In this document: piece by piece, positions 15,922 to 24,847 of the stretch
How positions within the stretch are numbered: the first letter of the stretch is position 1
Layout: each line of letters begins with the position of its first letter
Source: Bryobacteraceae bacterium
GTDB lineage: Bacteria > Acidobacteriota > Terriglobia > Bryobacterales > Bryobacteraceae
Direction: 5' to 3'
NCBI GenBank assembly: GCA_019752335.1
Contig: JAIEMJ010000026.1
Coordinates: 1 to 64,000, forward strand
Length of the DNA stretch: 64,000 bases
Notes under the pieces: model-generated
What the model saw: only the letters and a program-made list of their open reading frames with translations
Told to the model about the DNA's origin: nothing
The model's database searches: none
Translations under genes and position numbers: made by a program

Positions 15922-16554
15922 CTGCGCGCCACCTGCCACAGTGCGTTTGAGCGTCGAGCCCGCAAACAGGGCTTCCGCTGGATCGCCGGTGTGGATGAGG
16001 TGGGGCGCGGTTGTCTTTTTGGGCCTGTAGTGGCCGCGGCCGTGATACTTCCGGAAAGCCACGGCATTCGCGGCTTGAACGACAGTAAGCTGCTGGAGCC
16101 CGAGGAGCGGGAACGGTTGGACCGGGCGATTCGCGAACGCGCGGTGGCCTGGGCGATTGGACGCGGCGAAGTGAACGAAATCGACCAGATCAACATCCTG
16201 CAAGCCAGCCGCCTGGCCATGCGCCGCGCCGTGGAGTCGCTGAGCGTGCGACCGCAACTGCTGCTGGTGGACGCCGTCACCGTCGAGTCACCCATTCCGC
16301 AGAAGGCGCTGATTAAAGGCGATGCGCGGTCGCATTCGATTGCCGCGGCGTCGATTGTCGCCAAGGTCTTCCGGGATCGTTTGCTGCAGGAGTGGGATAC
16401 GGAGTTCCCGGCCTACGGACTGGGGCGCAACAAAGGCTACGGTACGCCGGAGCACAAGGCGGCGTTGGAGCGCTGGGGTCCCACGCCGTTACACCGCCGG
16501 ACGTTCGCGCCGGTACGGCAATTGGAATTGTTCACGATGGGGGCCGGCGCATGA
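15922..16554 (+). CDS. rnhB: Ribonuclease HII
   Basis: This enzyme removes RNA from RNA-DNA hybrids and single ribonucleotides. The catalytic motif AGVDEVGRGCLFGPVVAAAV opens the protein. Further conserved blocks are LNDSKLLEPEERERL, LLVDAV, KGDARSHSIAAASIVAKVFRD and LGRNKGYGTPEH. The start is a puzzle. The first in-frame ATG/GTG/TTG is GTG 15991, which falls inside the catalytic motif and would remove the first strand. Upstream the frame stays open and encodes a normal N-terminus (SAFERRARKQGFRWIAG). CTG 15922, with AGGA about 10 nt upstream, is proposed. It follows rplS by 20 bp and overlaps the next gene by 4 bp. Confidence 0.88.
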   Translation: MRATCHSAFERRARKQGFRWIAGVDEVGRGCLFGPVVAAAVILPESHGIRGLNDSKLLEPEERERLDRAIRERAVAWAIGRGEVNEIDQINILQASRLAMRRAVESLSVRPQLLLVDAVTVESPIPQKALIKGDARSHSIAAASIVAKVFRDRLLQEWDTEFPAYGLGRNKGYGTPEHKAALERWGPTPLHRRTFAPVRQLELFTMGAGA

Positions 16555-16832
16555 CGTATCGCTGGTACCACAAAGTGATCGCGCTGGTGAGCGCCGTGCT
16601 GATCATGGAGATCGGCATCTTTCTGCTGGTTTACCCCTGGTTTGACCAGTGGAGCTACTCGTACTTCAGCTACATCTCGCCCCGCTGGGACCGCATCTGG
16701 GATAGCCCTTACTTCCGCGGCGCCGTGAGCGGCGTGGGACTCGTCAACATCTACATCGCCTTCTCGGAGGTGCTTGGCCTGCGGCGTTTCTCGCAGCCCG
16801 CCCCCGAGGAGGATGCCCCGGAATCCCGCTAA
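16551..16832 (+). CDS. Small membrane protein, uncharacterised
   Basis: A 93-residue protein with two predicted membrane helices, VIALVSAVLIMEIGIFLLVY (about 9-28) and GAVSGVGLVNIYIAFSEVLG (about 57-76). Between them lies an aromatic-rich loop (WFDQWSYSYFSYISPRWDRIW). The start overlaps the rnhB stop (ATGA), so translation is coupled. I do not recognise the family. Lying between rnhB and the signal peptidase gene, it may simply be co-expressed with housekeeping genes; a role in membrane protein handling is speculation. Confidence 0.75.
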   Translation: MTYRWYHKVIALVSAVLIMEIGIFLLVYPWFDQWSYSYFSYISPRWDRIWDSPYFRGAVSGVGLVNIYIAFSEVLGLRRFSQPAPEEDAPESR

Positions 16833-16858
16833 AATGGGTACGGAGAAGGCGGAATACT

Positions 16859-17662
16859 TTGGATAACACGACCACAGCCCCCAAGGCCAAGAACGCCATT
16901 TGGGACTTCCTGTTTAAGCGCAAGGCGCAAAACCAGGAGCCGCCTCGCGGCACGATCGCGGAATGGACCGTCACCATCGTGCTGCTGCTTTTCGGCACCA
17001 CGACGCTGGTGCAGGCCTTCGTAATTCCCACGGGCAGCATGGAAGACACGCTGCTGATTGGCGACCATCTGCTGGTGGACAAACTGGCCTACGCTCCCGG
17101 CGGCCCGGTGAGCAAGTACTTCCTGCCCTATTCGCCCGTGAACCGCGGCGACATCATCGTCTTCCGCTTTCCCGAGGACATCCGCCAGACCTTCGTCAAG
17201 CGCGTGATCGGCGTCCCGGGTGACCGCATTCGCATCGAGAATAAGCAGGTCTATCTGAACGGCGTCGCCATCAAGGAGAAGTACAAGTATCACAAGTGGG
17301 CCGGCTACGATTCTTATCGCGATAACTTCCCCAGCGAGCCCAACGTGCGCCCCAACCCCGGCCTGATGCGGATGCTCGAGAACCACATCGTGAACCGCGA
17401 AATCGTCGTGCCGCAGAACGCTTACTTTGCCATGGGCGACAACCGCGACTCATCGCTGGACTCGCGCTACTGGGGCTTCGTCCCGCGCGAGAATATCATT
17501 GGCAAGCCGCTCATCATTTACTGGAGCTACGAGACCACCACAGACCGCCTGGCGGGCTCACTGATCTCCATCGAGCACATCGTCGATCTGGCGACTAACT
17601 TCTTCACCAAAACCCGCTGGCGCCGCACGTTCATGCTGATCCACGGCGAGCCGGTAGTCTAG
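16859..17662 (+). CDS. lepB: Signal peptidase I
   Basis: A 267-residue membrane serine protease that removes signal peptides. A single N-terminal membrane helix (about 34-53, WTVTIVLLLFGTTTLVQAF) precedes the catalytic Ser60 in IPTGSMEDTLL. The general base Lys114 lies in TFVKRVIGVPGDRI, and the family box MGDNRDSSLDSRYWGFVPREN follows. The start is TTG 16859, with GGAGAAGGCGG upstream; the nearby ATG 16834 is out of frame. The sequence between the Lys box and the GDNRDSS box includes a 50-residue insertion typical of longer family members. The 3' end overlaps the convergent PfpI gene by 4 bp. Secreted proteins are numerous in this window. Confidence 0.95.
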   Translation: MDNTTTAPKAKNAIWDFLFKRKAQNQEPPRGTIAEWTVTIVLLLFGTTTLVQAFVIPTGSMEDTLLIGDHLLVDKLAYAPGGPVSKYFLPYSPVNRGDIIVFRFPEDIRQTFVKRVIGVPGDRIRIENKQVYLNGVAIKEKYKYHKWAGYDSYRDNFPSEPNVRPNPGLMRMLENHIVNREIVVPQNAYFAMGDNRDSSLDSRYWGFVPRENIIGKPLIIYWSYETTTDRLAGSLISIEHIVDLATNFFTKTRWRRTFMLIHGEPVV

Positions 17663-18210
17663 GCGCGCAAACAGCCAAAGACTTCGCGGTAAAACTCGGG
17701 ATGGCTCTCCCAGGTCTGTGCCGTGACTAAGTTGCCATCGCGCACCGCTTGCCGCTTATCCCAAATCCCTTGGGCGAGCTTGACCTCGGAACGGACGTGC
17801 TCATAGCAGGTAACTCGCCGGCCTTCCAGAATTCCCGCCGCGGCTAACACTTGAATGCCGTGGCAGATGGAAAATACCCACTTACCCTCGGCGTGCATTT
17901 GCTGGACGATTTTGAGTAAGTCCTCATCGTGCCGGAGATACTCCGGCGCGCGGCCGCCGATGATCAGGATGGCGTCGAATTTCTTGGGCTTTACCTTGCG
18001 AAACGGGAGCGTGGCTTGGATCGGGTAACCCGGGATTTCGATATAAGTCTCCCAGTCCGGGTGCATCAGGTGGGCCACCATCTGCAAGCGGCGGGCATTC
18101 GTCGAGGCGACCACCGGCCGCATGCCCTCCTCCTGGAAGCGATGGAAAGCATACCAGCACTCATAGCCTTCGCCGGCGTCGCCGGTGACGATCAGGATGT
18201 CTTTGCTCAT
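17659..18210 (-). CDS. DJ-1/PfpI family protein
   Basis: A 183-residue protein of the glutamine-amidotransferase-like DJ-1/PfpI superfamily. The nucleophile elbow is SICHGIQVLAAAGIL, with C116 followed by H117, and the preceding strand is AILIIGGRAPEYLR. Family members include proteases, deglycases, chaperones and stress proteins, so the activity is open. An N-terminal insert around residues 45-75 (HPDWETYIEIPGYP) is longer than in classical PfpI. The start ATG 18210 lies 3 bp from the stop of the upstream ADOP gene on the same strand, so they are likely co-transcribed. Confidence 0.87.
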   Translation of the reverse strand: MSKDILIVTGDAGEGYECWYAFHRFQEEGMRPVVASTNARRLQMVAHLMHPDWETYIEIPGYPIQATLPFRKVKPKKFDAILIIGGRAPEYLRHDEDLLKIVQQMHAEGKWVFSICHGIQVLAAAGILEGRRVTCYEHVRSEVKLAQGIWDKRQAVRDGNLVTAQTWESHPEFYREVFGCLRA

Positions 18211-18213
18211 TCC

Positions 18214-20715
18214 TTATTCATACCGCAGCGCGACCATCGGGTCGATGCGCATGGCGCGCCGCGCGGGGAAGTAGCCAGCGGCGAGCGAGACGGCGGCAAC
18301 CAACAGGGTCGCCCCAACGAAGACCGCAACGTCGTTGCCTTTCATGCCGAAGAGCAGGCTTTCCGCGAACTTACCCAGCGCCATGGCGGCGGGAATGGCA
18401 ATGGCGGCGCCGATCACGGTGAGAATCGCCACTTCGCGCAAGACGAGATTGCGGACCGTGCCCGTCTGCGCGCCGATGGCGAGACGAATGCCGATCTCGC
18501 GGGTGCGGCGAGTGACGGAGAAGGCGAGCACGCCGTAGAGGCCGATGGCGGCCAGCAGCGTCGCCAGCGAGGCGAACGCCGCGGAGAGGGTAGTAATCAA
18601 CCGGTCCACGAAGATATTCTCGTGGACTTGTTGTGACAGTGTCGTGAGCTGTTCGATCGGCAGGTTCGGATCGAGTTGCGCTACCGTTCGGCGCAACGCG
18701 GTCATCAGTTGGCTTGGCGGCAAGCTGGTGACCACATAAAAGTAACTCGCACCAACGGTTTTGTCCTGACGGTAAGGCAAAAAGAAGAGCGGCGGAATTT
18801 CGTCTTTTACGCTGGAATATTTCGCATTACGTGCCACGCCGACGATTTCGATGTCGTTCTTCCCCTCGCCGCGTCCCGTACGCATACGCTTGCCGAGAAT
18901 GTTCGAGGAGGGAGAGAATTTCTTGACGAAAGCTTCGTTCACGATGGCGACTTTGCCGCTGGTGGGTCCGTCGTTGGCCGTGAAATCCCGGCCCGCCAGA
19001 ATCGGCACGTTCAGCGCGCGGAAGTATCCGGCGCCGACCTCATTGAAGTTCGAGTTCGCATCGGTATCGGGCCCCTTTTCGAAGCCGTCAATCGAAACAT
19101 CACTGCCCCAGTTATTGCCGGCGATCAGCGGCACCATTGATGCCCCCACGTGCGTCACTCCGGGTAACGCTCCGAGGCTTTCCTCCAGCCGCTCAAATAG
19201 AGTGCGTGTCGCCTCGGGCGTGTACTTACTCAGTTCCGGCGAAAGTCCGAAGGAGACGATATTCCCGGTGCGCAGCCCCAGGTCGATGCGGCTCACGTTT
19301 ACCAGGCTCTTCAGAAATAAGCCGGCCGAAATCAGCAGCATCAGCGCCAGGGAGATCTGCGCCGCCACCAGGCCTTGCCGCAGACGCGCCGCCGCGCCAG
19401 TGCCCGAAGCGCCCGCCGCTTGATCTTTGAGCGCGGTGACCAGGTCCTGCTTCGTGGATTGCAGCGCCGGAAAGAGGCCGAAGAGCAGGCCCGTCGAGAT
19501 CGCGACGGCCATGGCGAAGAGCAGCGTGCGCGGATCGAGATCAGCGGTCAGCTTGAGATTCTGATCTGCCGGCATGGCAGACAGGATCAAGCGCATCGTA
19601 GCGTACGAAACCGCGAGCCCCACCAGGCCGCCCGCCACGGCGATGAGCATCGCCTCCGTGAGTAACTGCCGGACGAGTTGCCAGCGCCCCGCCCCCACCG
19701 TAAGCCGGATCGACATTTCCCGGCTGCGTCCGGCGGCGCGGGCGAGGAGTAAGTTAGCAATATTCGCACAGGCGATGAGTAACACGAAACCGGTAATTCC
19801 CAGCAGTAAGGACAAAGGCGTCGACGCATTCGATTGGATGCTACTCTGGCCCTGTTCGCCGGGACGCAGGACTAACTCCTGCGAGCGAAAACGCTTCATA
19901 AATGTTTCGCTCGCGCCCTTCTGCTGCGGCGCATCCACTTCGTTGATGATGCCGCGGAAGAGCACGTTCATCGCGGACTGCGCCTGCGCGTGGGAGACGC
20001 CCTTCTTCACCCGCGCCATCAGATACACCCAGTAGGACTGTCGCTGCTCAAAGGCTTTCCACGTGGGAAACAGCGCCTCATGCATGGTTAATGGCACAAA
20101 GAGCTCCGGCATAGAGCCCAGGGTGACGCCGGTGAAACCCTCTGCCGCCACCCCAATTACCGTGAACGTGACGCCGTTCGCGGTGAGCGTCTGGTTCAGG
20201 ATGCTGTCGCTCCCGTTGAAGCGCTTCAGCCAAGCCGCGTGGCTAAGCACCGCCACCGGATGGCCGCCCCGGCTTTTGTCGTCGAGCGGACCAAGCAGGC
20301 GCCCCCGCGCGGCCCCGACGCCTAGCACCGGAAAGTATTGGCCCGACACCTCGGCGATCTGCGCATTGAACGTCTGGCGCTGGTGCGCGACATTCGCGCT
20401 CACGCTGCGGTGCGCGGCGATTCCGGTAAGCACTGTCTGCTTCGCCTCGAGGTCGCGAAACATCGGATAGCTGAAGATCGATTGGCTATTGCCCGCGTTG
20501 TTGTTCGAGTTGCTGCCCCGGCGCGGCCCGTTCGCGGTGAGGTAGACCAGTTCGCCGGCGTCCGGCACGGGGAGTCCGCGCAGCAGAATCTGGTCCAGCA
20601 GGGAGAACATTGCCGTGTTGCCGCCGATGCCGAGGGCGAGCGAGAGAATCGCCACCAGGGTGACGATGGGGGTACGGCGAAGCGTACGAAAGGCGAAGCG
20701 CAGATCGGCGAGCAT
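18214..20715 (-). CDS. ADOP-family (MacB/FtsX-like duplicated) ABC permease, second copy
   Basis: An 833-residue duplicated permease starting at ATG 20715 (MLADLRFAFRTLRRTPIV); upstream codons in frame are not family-like. It lacks the cytoplasmic prefix seen in the copy at 743-3373 and has no adjacent PadR gene. The layout is otherwise the same: first helix with LALGIGGNTAMFSLLDQ, periplasmic MacB core, an FtsX module with SREMSIRLTVGAGRWQLVRQLLTE, a second periplasmic part, and a final FtsX module with RTREIGIRLAIGAQ. It ends PMVALRYE, the usual ADOP terminus. The transport substrate is unknown and no ATPase gene lies close. It probably shares a transcript with the PfpI gene. Confidence 0.9.
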   Translation of the reverse strand: MLADLRFAFRTLRRTPIVTLVAILSLALGIGGNTAMFSLLDQILLRGLPVPDAGELVYLTANGPRRGSNSNNNAGNSQSIFSYPMFRDLEAKQTVLTGIAAHRSVSANVAHQRQTFNAQIAEVSGQYFPVLGVGAARGRLLGPLDDKSRGGHPVAVLSHAAWLKRFNGSDSILNQTLTANGVTFTVIGVAAEGFTGVTLGSMPELFVPLTMHEALFPTWKAFEQRQSYWVYLMARVKKGVSHAQAQSAMNVLFRGIINEVDAPQQKGASETFMKRFRSQELVLRPGEQGQSSIQSNASTPLSLLLGITGFVLLIACANIANLLLARAAGRSREMSIRLTVGAGRWQLVRQLLTEAMLIAVAGGLVGLAVSYATMRLILSAMPADQNLKLTADLDPRTLLFAMAVAISTGLLFGLFPALQSTKQDLVTALKDQAAGASGTGAAARLRQGLVAAQISLALMLLISAGLFLKSLVNVSRIDLGLRTGNIVSFGLSPELSKYTPEATRTLFERLEESLGALPGVTHVGASMVPLIAGNNWGSDVSIDGFEKGPDTDANSNFNEVGAGYFRALNVPILAGRDFTANDGPTSGKVAIVNEAFVKKFSPSSNILGKRMRTGRGEGKNDIEIVGVARNAKYSSVKDEIPPLFFLPYRQDKTVGASYFYVVTSLPPSQLMTALRRTVAQLDPNLPIEQLTTLSQQVHENIFVDRLITTLSAAFASLATLLAAIGLYGVLAFSVTRRTREIGIRLAIGAQTGTVRNLVLREVAILTVIGAAIAIPAAMALGKFAESLLFGMKGNDVAVFVGATLLVAAVSLAAGYFPARRAMRIDPMVALRYE

Positions 20716-20758
20716 ATCTGCATCATACGAACGAAGCCGCCGATGGTTCCGGCTTTTT

Positions 20759-20977
20759 TTAGTCGACGGCGAGCTTCGTGCCGCGCGACGCATCTGGCCG
20801 CGACATCTTCTCGATACGATGGTCCAGCAATTCGCGTAGGCCCTTCAGCACCTCGACGCTCGCGTTGCGAAAGTGTTCGTTGGCCGCTTCGGGCACATTC
20901 AGCGCTTGGCGCACGGCCCGGGAAAGCTCCGGACCCACGCCGGAACAGACACAATCAGGACATTTCTGGTCAGCCAT
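20759..20977 (-). CDS. Small Cys-rich protein downstream of the ArsA-type ATPase
   Basis: A 72-residue protein from ATG 20977, with AAGGA about 10 nt upstream. The N-terminus carries CPDCVC (residues 6-11), a possible metal or disulfide site. The middle is one long amphipathic helix (ANEHFRNASVEVLKGLRELL, then DHRIEKMSR). The tail is GTKLAVD. It starts 7 bp after the stop of the ATPase gene, so the two are almost certainly co-transcribed and probably act together. I do not recognise a named family. Confidence 0.72.
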   Translation of the reverse strand: MADQKCPDCVCSGVGPELSRAVRQALNVPEAANEHFRNASVEVLKGLRELLDHRIEKMSRPDASRGTKLAVD

Positions 20978-20984
20978 CTTTTCA

Positions 20985-22175
20985 TTATCCTTCGAGTTCA
21001 ACCGTCAAATATCCGGCTTCGAGCCGGGCGCGGCGAGGCGTTAGGGCCGTCATGGTGGCGGGCAGCCCGATGTGGCGCCGCAAAGCGCCGATCTCCACGA
21101 CCAGTTCATCGTTTTTCTTGAAGAGGCCGATCTCGCCCTTTTCGGCAAAAGGCAAATGCAGCCGGACCGCATAGCGGTTCTCGCCGTCCAGCTTCTCAAA
21201 CGTGTAAGCGCGTTCCTGGCGCAGTGCGAGCGACGGGTCCTCGTCAGCGCGGTAAGCCGCCGATGCCAATTGCTCCAGGCGCTCCATGCCGAGCACTTCG
21301 CCGGTGAACAAGGGCACTTGGCGCGGGGTGATGGGCTGGAAGTAGCGTTCCATTTCGCCGAGCACGCGCTGTTGCGAGTCGCGCCAGCCGGTGAAGAACG
21401 GGTCGCTTACTCCCGGCGGCAGAACGCGATTCACGATGATGTCATCCACCGTCAGCCCGTGCAGCGAGAAATAGACGTAGGCGCGCTGGGTCTCACGCAT
21501 TACCATTTGCTCGGCGTTGGTCACCAGACGCACGGACGTCGCGGCGGGGTCCTCCAGAATTTCGTCGATGCCTTCCAGGCGGCGGAACAAGTCGAGGATA
21601 TTGCCGAAGTAAGAGTCAGAGGGCAGTTCCACGGGAGAGATGCGATTGGCCAGCGGGCGGACGGCTTTGAGTAAGTTGCGCTGCATGGGAAAGACATGCT
21701 TCATGTACCAATCGAGCGTCCGCGGCATGGAGATAAACCGGATGCTTTCAGCCGTGGGCGCGCAATCGAGGACAATGACGTCGTAGCGATTGTCCTTGCG
21801 ATAGAGATTGACGTACATCAACGCGCTGATCTCTTCCATGCCGGGAAAAATGGCGAGCTCTTCCGCCTCCACACCGCCGATGCCCGTGGTTTTGAGCACG
21901 CTGGTGATGTAAGTGGCGATCTCGCCCCAGTGGCGCTTCACTTCGCGCTGGATATTTACCTCGAAGATATCGAGATTCGGCCGCATGGTGAGCGGGTCGG
22001 ACGTCCGGCCGTGGAAGAGGTCGCCGGGCAGGTTAAAGGAGTCGCCGAGGGAATGGGCGGGGTCGACGCTCATCACCAGGGTGCGATAGCCGTGCTGGGC
22101 GAGTCGTAAACCGGTCGCCGCGGCGAGCGAGGTCTTGCCGGTGCCGCCTTTGCCGGAGTAGAGAAGAATCCGCAT
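20985..22175 (-). CDS. ArsA/Get3-family ATPase with C-terminal HSP20-like domain
   Basis: A 396-residue P-loop ATPase. The deviant Walker A is GKGGTGKT (8-15). Further family blocks are VMSVDPAHSLGDSF, a switch-like LDCAPTAESIRFI, and VTNAEQMVMRETQRAY. The last 80 residues form the small beta-sandwich found in bacterial ArsA relatives (LFKKNDELVVEIGALRRHIG, ending GYLTVELEG). The classic ArsA is two fused copies; this is a single copy that would work as a dimer, as Get3 does. No arsB, arsC or arsR lies nearby, so arsenite efflux is unlikely and handling of membrane-protein or lipid clients is an inference. It is followed by a 72-residue Cys-rich protein. Confidence 0.9.
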   Translation of the reverse strand: MRILLYSGKGGTGKTSLAAATGLRLAQHGYRTLVMSVDPAHSLGDSFNLPGDLFHGRTSDPLTMRPNLDIFEVNIQREVKRHWGEIATYITSVLKTTGIGGVEAEELAIFPGMEEISALMYVNLYRKDNRYDVIVLDCAPTAESIRFISMPRTLDWYMKHVFPMQRNLLKAVRPLANRISPVELPSDSYFGNILDLFRRLEGIDEILEDPAATSVRLVTNAEQMVMRETQRAYVYFSLHGLTVDDIIVNRVLPPGVSDPFFTGWRDSQQRVLGEMERYFQPITPRQVPLFTGEVLGMERLEQLASAAYRADEDPSLALRQERAYTFEKLDGENRYAVRLHLPFAEKGEIGLFKKNDELVVEIGALRRHIGLPATMTALTPRRARLEAGYLTVELEG

Positions 22176-22202
22176 ACCCGTTGGATGCGGCCGGCTGGCT
22201 GG

Positions 22203-23492
22203 TTAGGGTAAAACTTCCAGCACCCAATCCTCGTTCGATGGCGGGCGGAACTCCTGCATCGGGGCGGTGCTTAGCGTCACCGGGGTGGTGTCGCGCGCGC
22301 CGGTGCGTGGATTCCACCAAGCGGCTTGCTTGGCACGGAAGGGCATGCGGCCCACGCGGAGCGTGTAGGCGGGTGCGCCGGCCGTGTAGACCAAGGCGCC
22401 CCCCGGGCCCGCGGCGATAGCGACGTACTCTCCGCCGAAGCCTTGGCCGGAGGCGAGCAGACCCTGCGCCGGCGCGAGCGCTCGCCCCTCCAGCAGGCGT
22501 CGCAGGTAGCCGAGTTGCGTGGCGCCGGGCAGTTCCAGCTTGGCCTCCCATCCGTCAAAGCCCCACACCCCTTGCGCGCCGTAGGTGTGCCCGGCCGCGC
22601 CGGCGAAGGTGGCCCAGTAGGCATGCTTGCGCACGTCGAGCGCGGTGAAGGTGCCTTTCAACTCAGCCTTCCAGTCCACCGGATGAGTCTCATAAGCGGG
22701 TTCTCCGTCGAGCACGGGCTTCACGGGCTTGCGCGTATAGTCGCCGCGAATCATTTCGTGGACGGGATTATCACGTAGGTTGTGTCCGCTTTGTAACATA
22801 TTAAAGTCGAGCCAAGGATCTTCCTGAAACCAGATACTCGACGAGTGGCGGCCGTTCGGATGGAAGGTCATCAAATGGCGAGTGCTTTCGCCGGCCTTGA
22901 TTCCGGCGGCTAATTCCCGCCAGACGGTTTCATAGCCGGACGCATTGCGGTCTCCGCCCATCACCCACACTAAGTTACGATGCCTTCCGAAACTTTTGCC
23001 GATTTGTAACCCATAAGCGCGCGCATTGGTGGCATTGAGGATGGAGTTCGGGTTACCTGGCCGTTCGAAGACCTTGTCACCCCAAGCCGGTAGCAGCGCC
23101 ACCGTAAGGCCGAATTCATTGGCTTTGCCGATCACCCAGTCGACGTGCGCGGCGTACGCCTCATTGTAAGTGAGCGGATCACCTTCGACGCGAAAAGGCC
23201 TTTGGCCAAAGGCATTGGGCTCATTGCGCCCGCTAAACTCGCTGAACGCGCTGGCGAGAATCACGTTGAATCCCTGCGCGGCGCGGGCGCGGAAGTATTT
23301 CTCGGTTTGCGCGCGGTCCAGCCGGCGAAAGAGCTCCCAGCCCGTATCCGCCAGCCAAAACGTAGCCTTACCGTTCCGAAGCAAGTGGCGGCCATCCGGC
23401 GCGACGCTCCATTCCGCCGAAGCTTGCGCCGAGAAAGCCAGGAGTAGACTACTACAAGTTAATTTTCCAAACCGACGTATGCTACGAAACAT
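22203..23492 (-). CDS. Secreted DUF4038 glycosidase-like protein
   Basis: A 429-residue exported protein with signal peptide (LTCSSLLLAFSAQASAEW). Residues 30-340 form the DUF4038 (beta/alpha)8 barrel with typical blocks: FWLADTGWELFRRLDRAQ, YFRARAAQGFNVI, GRHRNLVWVMGGDRN, and EPAYETHPVDW, where a conserved glutamate is expected to be catalytic. The C-terminal 85 residues match the collagen-binding-like beta domain commonly attached (AAGPGGALVYTAG, ending EDWVLEVLP). Relatives act on plant polysaccharide side chains such as apiose-containing pectin. It is alone on its strand, 27 bp from the ATPase start and divergent from the OmpA-type gene. Confidence 0.87.
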   Translation of the reverse strand: MFRSIRRFGKLTCSSLLLAFSAQASAEWSVAPDGRHLLRNGKATFWLADTGWELFRRLDRAQTEKYFRARAAQGFNVILASAFSEFSGRNEPNAFGQRPFRVEGDPLTYNEAYAAHVDWVIGKANEFGLTVALLPAWGDKVFERPGNPNSILNATNARAYGLQIGKSFGRHRNLVWVMGGDRNASGYETVWRELAAGIKAGESTRHLMTFHPNGRHSSSIWFQEDPWLDFNMLQSGHNLRDNPVHEMIRGDYTRKPVKPVLDGEPAYETHPVDWKAELKGTFTALDVRKHAYWATFAGAAGHTYGAQGVWGFDGWEAKLELPGATQLGYLRRLLEGRALAPAQGLLASGQGFGGEYVAIAAGPGGALVYTAGAPAYTLRVGRMPFRAKQAAWWNPRTGARDTTPVTLSTAPMQEFRPPSNEDWVLEVLP

Positions 23493-23552
23493 CCCTATGC
23501 CATAATACTCGTGGCTCCGAGAAGCCGCATGAGCCGTGAGGAGAGAGAACTT

Positions 23553-24758
23553 ATGTCGTTGTTGGAAACCTTGGGGAGTCTTATCACTCCGCAGATCGTT
23601 GGTAGCTTGGCCTCGCGATTGGGCGAATCAGAGAGCGCGGTACAGAAGGGTTTGCAAGGCGGCGCCGCGGCCTTGCTGAGCAGCCTGGCAGGTAGGGCCA
23701 GTGACTCTGGATTTTTGAGCCAGATCCTCGCCCTGCTCACCAGCGGCGGCGGCAGCGCGGGTTTCTTGGGAAGCCTTTCCTCGCTCGCCGGTGGACAGCC
23801 GAACGCCGGCGTCAGCGATCTGGGCAATAAGTTCCTCGGGCTGGTGCTCGGCAACAATCAGACCGTCGTCACCGACGCCATCAGCAGCGCCGCCGGTCTT
23901 AAAGGCAGTTCCGCTTCCAGCCTCCTCAGCATGGCCGCGCCGCTCGTCATGGGCATACTTGGCCAAAAAGTCTCCCAAGGCGGACTCAATGCCTCATCCT
24001 TGGGGCAACTGCTCCAGAGCGAAGCCCCCAGCCTCGCCGGACTCTTGCCTGGCGGACTGGGCAGCCTGCTCGGCTCCCTGCCCAGCCTGCCCAATCTCGC
24101 CGCCGCCTCCCTCCCCGAAGCCAAGGAGGGTGTCAAATGGCTTTGGCCCCTGGTGATCGGACTCGCCTTGCTGGCCGGCGTCTTCTGGTTGATGAACCAG
24201 GGTCCCAAGGCCGAACCCGTGAAGGAAGCGGTCGTCGAGACCGCCAAGACTGCCGAAACCGCTGTCGCCACCACCGCTAACTCCATGTGGGCCGCGCTGG
24301 GTGAGTTATTCAAGCGCAAACTGCCGAACGGTTTGGAGCTTTCGATTCCCAAACTGGGGGTCGAAAACCGTCTGATCGACTTCATCGAGGACGCTGCCAA
24401 GCCCGTCGACAAGACGACCTGGTTCGACTTTGACCGTCTGCTCTTCGACACCGGCAAGGCCACCCTGCAGGCTGCTTCCAGCGAGCAACTCACGAACGTG
24501 GCGAACATCCTGAAGGCCTTCCCCAACGTGGAGTTGAGAATCGGTGGCTACACCGACAACACCGGCGACAAGGCCGCCAACCTGAAGCTCTCCACGGACC
24601 GGGCCGCCTCCGTGCGCGCCGAACTCGTCACCATGGGCATCGACGCCGGGCGCCTTACGTCCGAAGGTTACGGCGATCAGTTCCCCGTGGGCGACAACTC
24701 GACGGAAGAGGGGCGGCAAAAGAATCGCCGTGTCTCCATGCGGGTGACGAAGAAGTAG
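23553..24758 (+). CDS. DUF937 (YidB-like) plus OmpA-family envelope protein
   Basis: A 401-residue protein starting at ATG 23553, with GAGGAGAG upstream. Residues 1-190 are a DUF937 domain (MSLLETLGSLITPQIVGSLA and MAAPLVMGILGQKV), helical and Gly/Ser/Leu-rich. One membrane helix follows at about 198-216 (WLWPLVIGLALLAGVFWLM), then an Ala/Glu/Lys linker and a C-terminal OmpA peptidoglycan-binding domain (FDTGKATLQAASSEQLTNVA, RIGGYTDNTGDKAANLKLS, NRRVSMRVTKK). The OmpA residues that contact diaminopimelate, D and R, are retained (YTDNTG and LSTDRAASVR). It may link a cytoplasmic domain to the cell wall, but topology is inferred. Confidence 0.88.
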   Translation: MSLLETLGSLITPQIVGSLASRLGESESAVQKGLQGGAAALLSSLAGRASDSGFLSQILALLTSGGGSAGFLGSLSSLAGGQPNAGVSDLGNKFLGLVLGNNQTVVTDAISSAAGLKGSSASSLLSMAAPLVMGILGQKVSQGGLNASSLGQLLQSEAPSLAGLLPGGLGSLLGSLPSLPNLAAASLPEAKEGVKWLWPLVIGLALLAGVFWLMNQGPKAEPVKEAVVETAKTAETAVATTANSMWAALGELFKRKLPNGLELSIPKLGVENRLIDFIEDAAKPVDKTTWFDFDRLLFDTGKATLQAASSEQLTNVANILKAFPNVELRIGGYTDNTGDKAANLKLSTDRAASVRAELVTMGIDAGRLTSEGYGDQFPVGDNSTEEGRQKNRRVSMRVTKK

Positions 24759-24847
24759 CGGGGACTTTGGCCCCTTAAATCCTCGCTTAACCTCGTCCCT
24801 AGCTCAATTCGCCACAAAGTCGATTCCTTCTCCGCTTCCCGAGCGTT

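Noticed and set aside
20985-22175. Arsenite efflux (arsA of an ars operon)
   Set aside because: No arsB, arsC or arsR in the neighbourhood and only a single ATPase copy.
24759-24800. Terminator after the OmpA-type gene (GGGGACTTTGGCCCC)
   Set aside because: The stem is short and no T-run follows, so it was not listed as a feature.
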